From Lepidostoma basale (Eukaryota; Arthropoda; Insecta; Trichoptera; Lepidostomatidae), in NCBI GenBank assembly GCA_022606425.2, contig JAHDVF020000211.1, forward strand, positions 3,224,001-3,288,000: a DNA stretch of 64,000 nt, given 5' to 3'. The position numbers and the translations under genes were made by a program. This document shows positions 51,001-60,175 of this stretch, one piece after another. Position 1 is the stretch's first letter. Each line of letters opens with the position of its first letter. The notes under the pieces were generated by a model. It was not told where the DNA came from and did not search any database. It saw nothing but the letters and a program-made list of their open reading frames with translations.

Positions 51001-51300
51001 TTATTGCTTCTAGAACAATGAAAGTAAACACAGATGAAATATAAATCATTAATACAGATGAATACCTCTGTTTTCTAGAAGTTTTATTTTAATTTATGAG
51101 AATTAAGAATGAGACATTAGATAATCACTTTGAAAAAATAAACACGCTATTCCCATAAATTATAATAAAACTTCTACAAAACTGACGTTTTCATTTGAAT
51201 CAATCACCCATTAAATAGAATAAAACTCCCAGAAAACAGACGTTTTAATTCGTATTAATTATTGAAAATACAGAGTTACGTCATTATTCAAGAAAAAATA
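51000..51300. mobile_element. MITE H copies bounded by the 30-bp motif
   Basis: The dispersed 30-bp motif sits at 51000-51030 (reverse) and 51275-51300 (forward), making an outer inverted repeat. Between are a MITE H (51055-51210) and an extra right arm (51220-51260). Confidence 0.7.
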
Positions 51301-51549
51301 AAAAAGTCTAACCAAATACTTCATCGCATTCGTCAAACGTCAAAAAATTGCAAATCGCGTTGGCTTAGATTTTAAAACTATTAAACATATTGACAGATCT
51401 AATCCAATTAACGTTTCGTGTTAATCAGCTGCTTAAAAAAGACATTTTGCAATTTTTTATGTCCTAGAAATGCGAAAATATAATACCTAGTTACTTCGGA
51501 TATACTCGTGTTAATACATAATTTCAACTATTGAAATTATTAAATATTG

Positions 51550-51864
51550 ATAAATGTTCATACAAAAACGATTGTATTGCATTCTGCGATATGCCAAGAG
51601 ACGCCTCTATCTGTCTGTAAGTCACATGCCGATCTTCTTTAATCATGTTGCGCACAGCATGGATGTTACTCGGAATGACAACCGATTTTGGCCGACCTTC
51701 CGACATTCATCACTGACGGACGCACGACCACGACGAAACTCTGCAAACCAATTGTAAACGGTCTTCTCTGATGGTGTTTCATTACCAAAAGTTGCACGAA
51801 ACGGTTCTATGCATTGTTGTCGAGTAAGGCCTTTTTTAAAATCATAAAAAATCATCCAACGCAA
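51550..51864 (-). pseudogene. mariner transposase N-terminal region with frameshift
   Basis: Minus strand: RWMIFYDFKKGLTRQQCIEP, FRATFGNETPSEKTVYNWFA, EFRRGRASVSDE, then a frameshift near 51700 and EGRPKSVVIPSNIHAVRNMI, KEDRHVTYRQIEASLGISQN, AIQSFLYEHL. These are the two helix-turn-helix halves of a mariner DNA-binding domain, joined by the GRPK(S) AT-hook-like linker. No catalytic domain. It differs from the 34594-34860 lineage. Confidence 0.8.
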
Positions 51865-52289
51865 ACCTTCACGGGTGATTGTTTACTACTGTGCGTAAAT
51901 ATTGAACGACTATAGGCGTAACCCTCATATATGCATATTTATTAACATACAGCGATATCAATAACATATGACAAAAAAACGTATTACAAAAAAAACACTT
52001 AGAAAAAATAAGGCTAATCATGCTACCACAAATATAAAATAATATAATAGTCAACAGACGACAGTATGAAACGAGATTGAAGTTAAACTAAGACAAAATG
52101 AGGCTAAACAAAATATTTAAGAGTTAAAAATAATAATAATATTGAAAATACAAATAATAATAAAAAAATATATATATAATATTATAATATTATGGTCTCA
52201 TCCACGCCGAAAGGTTGTTCCGATAGTTTTTTCTGAAATATAGTAAAAGTTTGACTTAATTATATATTGTAAAAATAAAACTTAAAGAC
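51865..52289. other. No gene seen
   Basis: AT-rich, includes AATAAT runs near 52125-52190. Possibly 5' flank of the mariner remnant. Confidence 0.45.
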
Positions 52290-52605
52290 TGTTCATGGAA
52301 CTGGCAAAAGAATGATGAAAATAGAAGAAATGAGATCTTTTAGACGAATGTGTGAAAAACTGTGAAGGATGGAGTGTCGAATGAAATAATAAGAAGTGAA
52401 TGCGGTGCGAATGAAAGTGTTATGAACAAAGATGAAAGGATCATTGAGATCGTTTGGAAACATTAAATTAAGAATGAAAGGTAAAAAAAAGTTATGTAAA
52501 CAACGTATGTGGAACTTGAATAGAGAAAGGCCGAGGAAAACGTGGTACGATCAAATAAATCAAATATTAAATGTCGGCCACGTGAGGAGTCGGAATAAAT
52601 GGTAA
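52290..52605 (+). mobile_element. LINE-A, strongly decayed
   Basis: SWNWQKNDENR-like, EMRSFRRMCEKL, SECGANESVMNKDERII-like, RPRKTWYDQINQILNVGHVR, ending in GGAATAAATGG with no tail. Confidence 0.7.
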
Positions 52606-52724
52606 ATTGTTTGAATAGTATGGGTAACAGTGCATTTAATAATACTATAGGCAGTTTTTTTTAAAGAATAGTGAAAGCAAGAATTATTAGTATTATTACA
52701 ATACTATTTATCTAACAAATTTAG

Positions 52725-52800
52725 GTACCAGAAGATGGCAGCGAGCTGCTTAAACCGACCCAAATAAGAAAAAACCTGGATAAAACTTAACAGATATTAT
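52725..52800 (+). repeat. Worn fold-back arm (CAGAAGA type)
   Basis: CCAGAAGATGGCAGCGAGCTGC then TTAAACCGACCC; same family as the minus-strand block near 20390-20425. Confidence 0.5.
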
Positions 52801-53004
52801 AAAAGAATTTACATATATTTTTGATTATTTTCCTTACCCATAAAAAATTATAACACTTTAAGAGAACGAACTTTTTCATCCATATTAAATACAATAATAT
52901 ATTGTATAATGAATTTAAAATATTATAACTTCCGTACGAAGCACTTAATTTGTGGTGTGGCATTATTTAACATAATGTTAATACACATTTAATTTGTTTT
53001 TACA

Positions 53005-53290
53005 CCAATTTATTTTTAAACAACCAATCGTTTTCACTTCCGCCGGACCTTCGTCAGGGTTATAAAAGGTATTGTTGATGTAGATTGTTATTTCCCTAAT
53101 GCTCATGACTCACCGTTCTACCATACTAATTGACCTCGAGCACACATTATCTTTTACCACCCCCCCCTTACGCCCCCATCATTTCATATTTTTTATATAT
53201 TGTGTTGTTCTCTGATTTTATATTTCGTGTATTTTGTAGCCCTGACGAAGCTCCGGTGTGAGCGAAACCAATTGTTTGTTAAAAAATAAA
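53005..53290. mobile_element. Fold-back element, CTGACGA family
   Basis: The left arm (minus) and right arm (plus) both read CCCTGACGAAG-(C/G)TCCGG...GAAA(A)C...AATTG or GATTGG, then TTTTTAAAC-like ends. The 180-bp interior is non-coding. A LINE-A tail abuts the right end. Confidence 0.78.
53242..53275 (+). ncRNA. Hammerhead-like motif (right arm)
   Basis: CTGACGA, A, stem II GCTC/GAGC around CGGTGT, GAAAC, CAATTG, TT. The cleavage triplet would be GTT rather than GTC and stem I does not pair well, so activity is doubtful. Confidence 0.3.
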
Positions 53291-53517
53291 AACTAACTAA
53301 CTAACAATCACGCCGTCTCACCGAAGGAGTAGGCAGAAAGAATGGACTGTCACACTTTTCTTTCCTGACACATTTCTCTCGATTCCTCAACATTCATACA
53401 TCGTGTCATGCACGCGCGTCGATTTCTCTGACTCCTCACGTGGCCGACATTCGATATATGATTTATTTGATCGTGTCACGTTTTCCTCGGTCTTCCTCTA
53501 TTTCTGGTTCCATTTAC
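53291..53517 (-). mobile_element. LINE-A 3' end
   Basis: Minus strand to the GTTA tail: RGRPRKT.HDQINH, RRACMTRCMNVEESREMCQE, SAYSFGETA. Confidence 0.82.
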
Positions 53518-53957
53518 ACCACAGTGTTAATACCTTAGCGTTCAATAATGTAATATTTGATTAATTTGATAGTGCTACATTTTCCTCAGTCTTTTCCTCG
53601 GTCCTCTATTTCTAGTTCTATTTACATCGTTAACATATAATTTTTTTACCATTATTTCTTCATTCATTCTTTCCATGTGTCCAAACCATCTTAATGATCC
53701 TTTCATTATTTTGTTCATGACACCATCATTCGCACCGCATTCACATCTTATATTTTCATTCGACACTCTATCATACACAGAGTATCCACATATTCGTCTA
53801 GGAGATCTCATTTCTACTGCATTTATTCTACTTCCATCCTTCTTTTGCCAGTTCCATGCTTCGCCTCCATACAAAAGGGTCGGTGGAAGAACACCATTGT
53901 GCACTGCCATTCTAGCTTTTTTGGATAGGTTTTTGTTTGCGATGACAACTTTAAGTT
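53518..53957 (-). mobile_element. LINE-A chimera, copy 2
   Basis: Same junction and extent as 37343-37772. Minus frame: VHNGVLPPTLLYGGEAWNWQ, RSPRRICGYSVYDRVSNENI, KIMKGSLRWFGHMERMNEEI, ending RKRLRKM and then TTAACACTGTGG. Confidence 0.85.
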
Positions 53958-54014
53958 ATTGAATGTTATTCTATTATATTTTTCATTAACTCTGTTTACT
54001 ATTTCTAGTTATTT

Positions 54015-54512
54015 AGTCCGACCCCTATGTATGGAAGCGAAGCATGGAACTGGCAAAAGAAGGAAGAAAGTAGAATAAATGCAGTAGAAATGAGATCTCT
54101 TAAAAGAATGTGTGGATACTCTGTGTATGATAGAGTGTCGAATGAAAATATAATAAGTGAATGCGGTGCGAATGATGGTGTCATGAACAAAATAATAAAA
54201 GGATTATTAAGATGGTTTGGACATATGGAAAGAATGAATGAAGAAAGAATGGTAAAAAAAATATATGTTAATGATGTAAATGGAACCAGAAATACAGGAA
54301 GACCGAGGAAATCGTGGCACGATCAAATAAATCAAATAGTGAATGTCGGCCATGTGAGGAGTCAGAAAAATCGACGCGCGTGCATGACACGATGTATGAA
54401 TGTTGAGGAATCGAGAGAAATATGTCAGGATAGAAAATTGTGGCAGTCCATTATTTCTGCCTACCCCTTCGGGAAACGGCGTGATGGTTAGTTAGTTAGT
54501 TAGTTAGTTACT
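54015..54512 (+). mobile_element. LINE-A, one open frame of about 150 codons
   Basis: MYGSEAWNWQKKEESRINAV, RMCGYSVYDRVSNENIISEC, KIIKGLLRWFGHMERMNEER, RKSWHDQINQIVNVGHVRSQ, RRACMTRCMNVEESREICQD, SAYPFG, with four to five GTTA units. It faces the preceding minus copy head to head. Confidence 0.9.
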
Positions 54513-54998
54513 ATTTCTAAAGGTATGCTGTATAATTATTATTTTTAGGAGTGTACCTGTATCACGATAAAATGAATATCCTATATGATGAATTCAGCCA
54601 AGAATAATTATAACATCTTGCTTAAGTTTTAAAGAAGAGATGTACCAACGTAACTGGTTGGATTAGCCATGGTGAATTTTAATTTTCGAGTGTCGACTCC
54701 TATATAAGCCGATCAATTAACTTGCATAACCGACCGGACAAGTTCCATTTTAAATTAATATTTATTAAAGGAAAAAAAAATGAACGGTAGAAGCGATCGC
54801 GGAGAAGTGGAGTGTGCGATTAATTTTCAGAGCCGAAAAAGTTGGCGTAAAAGATCTCATTTACTGATTAGACACGTCTTGCAAAAAATGGGACTAGGCC
54901 TCAACACTTCGCCGTCCAATCGCCGAATAATATTACAACTGAATAGTTAAAACAGATAATTCATTTCTCACTCATTCCTAGAGTATACAAGCATAATA
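54513..54998. other. Unassigned, GC-richer in part
   Basis: A TATATAAG box near 54701 is followed by CpG-containing sequence up to 54930, including short frame MNGRSDRGEVECAINFQSRK. It could be unique DNA or a transposon end; not supported as a gene. Confidence 0.3.
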
Positions 54999-55747
54999 TT
55001 AGGTCCTAATGTACAATACCTCACGAATTGAGTGAAGCAAATCAACAAACGCGCGTTGACTGCTGCGTTGCATTACTCAACCGGCACAATAATGAAGGGA
55101 TTTTGAATCGAATCATTACCTGTGATGAAAAGTGGATCCTGTATGATAATCGGAAGCGCTCATCGCAATGGCTGAACCCTGCCGAACCAGCCAAACCATG
55201 CCCCAAGCGAAAATTGACTCCAAAAAAGTTACTTGTGAGCGTTTGGTGGACTAGTGCTGGTGTCGTTCACTACAGCTTTCTTAAATCTGGCCAGACGATT
55301 ACGGCAGATGTCTATTGTCAGCAACTGCAAACCATGATGGAAAAGCTAGCTGCTAAACAACCGAGGCTGGTTAATCGCTCTAGGCCACTGCTGCTTCATG
55401 ATAACGCTAGACCACACACTGCACAACAGACATTGGAATGTCTAAGACATCCACCGTACTCTCCGGACCTTGCCCCAACAGATTACTATTTTTTTCGAAA
55501 TTTGGATAACTTCTTGCAAGGGAAAAAATTCAACTTCGATGGGGCAGTCCAAACCGACTTCAAAGATTTTATTGATTCCCGTCCGAATGGTTTTTTTAGT
55601 AAAGGGATCGATGAACTACCTATGAGATGGCAAAAGTGCATAGATAGCAATGGTACATACTTTGATTAAATAAATATATTATATTTAAAAAAAATCAACT
55701 TTATGTTCCTCCCATACAAAACGCCAATTTCATATGTAAGGACCTAA
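54999..55747 (+). mobile_element. mariner element, deletion derivative
   Basis: TA flanks (54997-54998 and 55748-55749). Ends TTAGGTCCT and AGGACCTAA are inverted; the right end extends as TTACATATGAAATTGGCG on its strand, while the left is cut after about 16 bp by a deletion that removes the 5' part of the transposase gene. 749 bp against the usual 1.3 kb. Confidence 0.85.
55028..55669 (+). pseudogene. mariner transposase, C-terminal catalytic part
   Basis: Open for 213 codons. First aspartate in ITCDEKWILYDNR (residue 33), second in LLLHDNARPHTAQQTL (residue 125), third in YSPDLAPTDYYFFRNL (residue 152). The WWTSAGVVHY and TITADVYCQQL blocks are typical of mariner. mariner enzymes are DD34D; here only 26 residues separate the second and third aspartates, because about eight residues (normally between QTL and the LRHPPYSP block) are missing in frame. 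Both helix-turn-helix domains are lost with the 5' deletion. The frame otherwise lacks lesions, so decay is recent. Confidence 0.88.
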
Positions 55748-55768
55748 TATATTGTATTATCACAAACA

Positions 55769-55950
55769 CATCCATCACACCGCATCTCCGGTGGAAAAAA
55801 GAAGGATGGAGTGCCGCATCGGTTTAATTGTGACAGTCCATTCTTTCTGCCTACCCTTTCGGGGAGACGGTGTGGTGGTTAAATAAAGAGAGGAACACAG
55901 AAGGGTTCCCACCACATACCCGAGGTGTGATGGTTAGTTAGTTAGTTAAT
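55769..55950. repeat. Fold-back of LINE-A 3' ends, second copy
   Basis: CCATCACACCGCATCTCC ... GTGCCGCATCGG, then GTGACAGTCCATTC... GGAGACGGTGTGGTGGTTA, then an extra GGTGTGATGGTTAG end with GTTA tail. It matches 23758-23896 including the GCCGCATC loop. Confidence 0.7.
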
Positions 55951-55956
55951 AATTAA

Positions 55957-56080
55957 TACGAATGAAAACGTATGTTTTCTAGAAGTTTTATTATATTTTA
56001 TGGAAATGTCATGATTCGCCATGCTTGCATTATCAAATGCTATTTCGTTAATGCCTTAACATTTGATAATAAGGGGCCTG
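55957..56080. mobile_element. MITE H, left arm
   Basis: ACGAATGAAAACGTATG then TTTTCTAGAAGTTTTATTA and ATTCGCCATGC; right arm is absent. Confidence 0.7.
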
Positions 56081-56096
56081 TCACGAAAATACATTG

Positions 56097-56130
56097 TATT
56101 ATTATTATTATTAGTAGTAGTAGTAGTAGT

Positions 56131-56184
<54 letters not shown>

Positions 56185-56186
56185 AA
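56097..56186. repeat. (ATT)n/(AGT)n compound microsatellite
   Basis: About 28 trinucleotide units, with a run of AGT inside ATT. Confidence 0.95.
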
Positions 56187-56264
56187 TATTACCTTTTTTT
56201 GTGAAGCTCTTCACATCATTACAGCGCGAGCCAAATCGATGTAAAAGGTATAGTTATCATATTT

Positions 56265-56428
56265 ATACTCGTGACATGTAATAATCTATCGCCGTTTTAT
56301 TGTCACGTGAATTCTGCACCAGACCAATGACCGTGTGACAATCACACTGCCATCGGCGGGAATCGGACCTGGGACCTTCGGGGTGGCAGTCAAAGCACTT
56401 ACGGCTCTGCCACGACGGTCGTCGTATA
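56265..56428 (-). mobile_element. tRNA-derived SINE, 5' two thirds
   Basis: Minus strand GACCGTCGTGGCAGAGCC head, B box GGTCCGATTCC, CAGTGTGATTGTCACAC hairpin, body to CATGTCACGAG. Confidence 0.82.
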
Positions 56429-56469
56429 TGTAATATATAATGTATTATTATGTCACTCTGCCAAGAAGG

Positions 56470-56800
56470 TTTCTCTTTACTAAGGCATTATCAAATGTAT
56501 GTAAGGAGAAAGCGGTATGTAGTAAGGCGAAACTTGTCATTCCCATAAAACATAAGTTTTCATTCGTTTTGATGATTTAATGTGGTGTTTTACATTATTG
56601 TTCAAGAAACTGTATTTTAATTAATACTTATTATAATAAACGATCGTAACATTGAAAGCGTGAATAGCTGTAAGCAAATTTGGAGTTATTAATATGAATG
56701 AAAACGTCTATTTCTGTTTTCTAGAAGCATTTTTTTATTTTATGGGAATGACATGTTTCGCCTTCCTTAGTTAATTACCAAATGATAACCTCGATGCACC
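56470..56800. mobile_element. MITE H remnants and 30-bp motif
   Basis: 56515-56560 is a right arm (GGCGAAACTTGTCATTCC), 56583-56612 the 30-bp motif, 56697-56790 a left arm (GAATGACATGTTTCGCC). Confidence 0.65.
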
Positions 56801-57162
56801 AGACGAAAGGGTGTGGAGTTAAGTATAAAAGTAAGAATCAAACTTAATATTGTGTTTTACATCATTGTTTGAAAGACGGTAAATAACAATGTTCATATTT
56901 CTATTTATTAAAAGTCTGTCTTTTAAATTTTAGACAATTGCTCTTAAGCTCCATGTCTTCGAATAAGCATTTTTATAGCCAAATAGACTTCCGCAAGTTT
57001 AAGTAATTTATACAACTTGTCACAACCTGGGGTTGTCGATTTGCAGAGAGTATTTGCACATGGCATTTGCAAAAGTCCACTTGCGAAAACTTCCTCCAAG
57101 AGGAAAACTCTGTTTGATATTAGACATTGTGAATAAAATATTACCAATATTAATGTACCTGA
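56801..57162 (-). other. Unassigned minus-strand open frame
   Basis: 56853-56890 is a 30-bp motif copy. The minus frame 56944-57171 includes LLQMPCANTLCKSTTPGCDK, LYKLLKLAEVYLAIKMLIRR. The CANTLCK...GCDKLYKLL pattern could be the end of a transposon-encoded protein, but I cannot place it. Confidence 0.3.
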
Positions 57163-57257
57163 ACCTATCACATGTCATGAGAATCAATATAGGTAATAAC
57201 TAAAAACAAATTATAAACAGTAATTGGGTTTAAACGACCCGTTATTTACAAAAAAAG
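57163..57257 (+). mobile_element. tRNA-derived SINE, 3' part
   Basis: ACCTATCACATGTCATGAG to CCCGTTATTTAC and an A run. Confidence 0.7.
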
Positions 57258-57979
57258 GAAGCTCTTTGTAACAAATGACTGTACGTTTAACCAGGGTGGT
57301 TTTCTTTTATGATTTTTTTTTCTCGTAAATAAATTTCAAATTGCGTTCCTTAATAGAGAGCTTTTATTAATTTATATTCGACGTTCCGAAATTTTTAACG
57401 CCAAAATGTATGTTTATTTTTCTTCAAGGATTCATTTGAAACCTCAATATGTAATATCTCACAAGCTTCTTTTGATTTCATCACATCGCATCGCCGAACT
57501 GTTTTCTTTCCCTTTGTTCATTGTTCTGTTTATTTATCTTGTACATTATATTTTTGTGTTTTTACAGTACGCCAGCCAAAACTTGGACTTGGACTTGGAT
57601 CTTCTGGCAAACAAATGTTTAGTAACTATATCAAAATGAATTTTCCAAAAAATCATCATACATCGATATATAAAACTTAGTTTCCCAACATATTACATTA
57701 CATACAATCTGCGTTTAATTCAACAGCATTTATCTCTATAGAATGTTCAGGATGACCACAAGTTTACCGATTTATTCATACACACATAATTTTGTCGCTA
57801 AATTAGAAAGTTTTAAATATGACATCAACAATCCGCAGTAAGCAGCCAAACTGACTTACATTTTGGAAGCAAAAAAAACAAAATTTATTATAGTTTGTAA
57901 TTTTTTATTTCGATTAGGTACAATATTATACTAACATGAAACATTAACCGTAAATATATCTTCTTCTCAGTTTGGTTAA
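57258..57979. repeat. Mostly unassigned; one repeat G scrap
   Basis: 57573-57618 has ACTTGGACTTGGACTTGG then ATCTTCTGGC (repeat G, reverse). The remainder is AT-rich. Confidence 0.45.
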
Positions 57980-58480
57980 TATTGTCCGCAAAAAAACGAC
58001 TGTTGGATAAGGATTAACCACCTTTATCGGACCCTAAAGCCAATATTCATGGTAAGAGACTTTATTGTGTGTATGGTGGAATCGTCGAGGAATAATCCAC
58101 CACGAGCTGATGAAGCACAACGAAACGATTACTGCCGATACATATGTTCAGCAGCTGCAAAGAGTTCATGAAAAATCACCTGAAAAGCGAATTGCACTCA
58201 TCAATCGGAAAGGCGTTATCCTGTTATACGATAACGCCAAACCACACACAAAGTTCTGGAGCTCAACTGGTCTGTTTTGCTACATCCACCCTACTCCCCA
58301 GAATTCGCTCCAACGGACTATCACCTTTTCTGTTTTTTACAGATTTTTTTTGAATGGTAAAACTTTCATTAATGATGAATCATCAGGCCCTCGATACTTT
58401 TTTTCAATTCAAACCCACCAACTTTTATGAGGAGGGGATCGATAAACTGCCAATAAGATGGGAGAAGGTCTAACAGTGTT
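57980..58480 (+). pseudogene. mariner transposase, catalytic region, frameshifted
   Basis: CVWWNRRGIIHHELMKHNET, ITADTYVQQLQRVHEKSPEK, RIALINRKGVILLYDNAKPH are in one frame and hold the second aspartate (YDNAKPH). The third block HPPYSPEFAPTDYHLF is in another frame after 58285. The first aspartate region (CDEKW-like) is missing. At least two frameshifts. A third mariner lineage by sequence. Confidence 0.8.
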
Positions 58481-58554
58481 GAATATATAATAGATTAAAA
58501 AAATGTTGTAAATTTTTAAAGCAAAATAAAAATATATTAAAATTTTTTAAATAA

Positions 58555-58632
58555 CTTTCGACACTCTTTATCACGTACAAATTTATCACACATTCGTCTT
58601 AGAGGTCTCATTTCTATTGCATTTACCCTAGA
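58555..58632 (-). mobile_element. LINE-A scrap
   Basis: Minus strand VNAIEMRPLRRMCDKFVRDK. Confidence 0.65.
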
Positions 58633-58689
58633 AGAAAGTTTCTAGCTAAAACTAATTTCTTTAACATTTCAAAAATTATTTTACCTAAC

Positions 58690-59130
58690 CGTATACCTCA
58701 TGATTGAGGGTCGTGTCCATCTTGTTAAACCATTGACCAAGGCACTCCCAACACCCGTCAATCTCCAGGATGCAGCTAATGAAAGACCAATCAGCGCCCT
58801 GATTTGATCGGACCAGCAGCTTGGTGGTCGTCCTTGTAGTCGCTTTCCCTTTACCTTACCAATGATGATGAGCTTTTCAAGGTTGTCCTGATTTCTCCGG
58901 GCTACAGGTCCAAAATATTTTAACACTTTCTGAGAGCATATCCATGAGAGTCTTAGAGAGCATTGCCTTGATACCCTGCTGATCAATGATCGACTGATTT
59001 GTTCTTCTTGTCGTCCAGGGTATACACATCATTCGCCGACAGCACCACATCTCGAAAGCATCAATTTTGGACCTCTTCGATGTTCTCACAGTCTAAGACT
59101 CGCAACCACAAAGGAATATGGATAAAACAT
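58690..59130 (-). mobile_element. LINE-D C-terminal region and 3' end
   Basis: Minus strand: RSKIDAFEMWCCRRMMCIPW, TTRRTNQSIIDQQGIKAMLS, frameshift, KVLKYFGPVARRNQDNLEKL, IIIGKVKGKRLQGRPPSCWS, DQIRALIGLSLAAS, TRWTRPSIMR. This is the longest LINE-D copy. Confidence 0.82.
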
Positions 59131-59271
59131 GGATTTAAACCATAAGTACGTTTTATTTATTTTTATTAAATAGTCCATTGTTTTGGCCGAAACACTATGA
59201 TACCTAAACATTTTAAACTGTTAAATTAAATAACTTTATTTTATGTATCACAATTGTATTTTATTCTACGC

Positions 59272-59307
59272 GACAGCTGTTTCGTCAACCTATGTTGACA
59301 TCATCAG
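59272..59307 (-). ncRNA. Best candidate hammerhead ribozyme motif
   Basis: Minus strand: CTGATGA, T, stem II GTCAAC/GTTGAC around ATAG, GAAAC, AGCTGTC, then GCG. The CTGATGA and GAAA core bases are all canonical. Stem III would be the minimal palindrome CAGCTG. One extra T sits before stem II, and stem I (ACAC/GCGT) has one A-C mismatch. Predicted cleavage after the C at 59272. Confidence 0.55.
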
Positions 59308-59659
59308 GTGTTACAATAATATATCAGAATCTTTGATATAATTTTCAAGTTCTTGCTGAAATTGATTATCGTTTTTAATTTATTATGTTTCATTGATTTG
59401 ACTTTATACTATGTGTAATTGTTCCTTCTAATAAGTGTTTTATTATTATTATTTTATTATTATATTTTACACCTTTAATATTTGCTCCTATAAATAGTAA
59501 CTAACCGTTCTTGAAATTAAAATATTTAGGTACCTAACTCAATTTCAGCAAGAACTTCCAAATTATATCAAAGAAATTATTCAAATTGACATAGGAGCAA
59601 ATACACATAAAGGTTCGAAAAATCACGAAAATTTGACATTTGATATATTATTATAACAC

Positions 59660-59695
59660 ATGATGATGTCAACATAGGTTGACGAAACAGCTGTT
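59660..59695 (+). ncRNA. Hammerhead-like motif, right arm
   Basis: ATGATGA (C3 to A), T, stem II GTCAAC/GTTGAC, GAAAC, AGCTGTT. The site is GTT instead of GTC. Confidence 0.4.
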
Positions 59696-59763
59696 GCGTA
59701 AAATAAAATACAATTGTGATTCATAAAACGAAGTTTTTTTAAATTTAACAGTTTATTTATTTT

Positions 59764-60175
59764 TATAATGATTAATTGTATCTCAATAGAGAAGAAGATG
59801 TAAATTGTTTTCTGGGAACAGAATATGGTGACCGAGGAGCTTACAGGACTTATGACCTGTCATTGGTTGGGTTGAGCGATCGCTTTATGTTTAACAACAT
59901 TCCCATTTTTTAGTTCACTCTACACTAGCGTCATCTATAAAGAAGGTCGGAATGGGGAATGTTGTTAAACATAAAGCGATCGCTCAACTCAACCAATGAC
60001 AGGTCATAAGTCCCATAAGCGCCTCGGCCACCATATTCCGTTCCCAGAAAACAATTTACATCTTCGTCTCTATTGAGATACAATTTACTCTTATAAAAAA
60101 AAATATCCGCAATAGGTAAAATCCAGTATTTGTCTACAAGAATTTGCACACATTCAAAATGTTGTAATTTTTTTT
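59764..60175. mobile_element. Family I fold-back element
   Basis: Arms 59769-59900 and 59950-60085 are inverted (TTGTATCTCAATAGAGA ... GGTTGGGTTGAGCGATCGC), with only 50 bp between. Confidence 0.85.

Larger units (their letters stand above)
59170..59757. mobile_element. Fold-back element with hammerhead-like motif in both arms
   Basis: Arms about 59214-59320 and 59645-59755 are inverted copies: AACTGTTAAATTAAAT..., CACAATTGTATTTTATT, CGACAGCTGTTTCGTCAACC on the left and their complements on the right. 59330-59400 and 59545-59640 hold weaker internal inverted repeats. No coding. Confidence 0.85.

Noticed and set aside
56063..56281. Leu/Val-rich or Ile-rich protein
   Set aside because: The frame is just translation of the ATT/AGT microsatellite.
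59764..60175. Conserved protein YLNRDED...
   Set aside because: The frame occurs only in inverted-repeat arms of family I and is broken differently in each copy.
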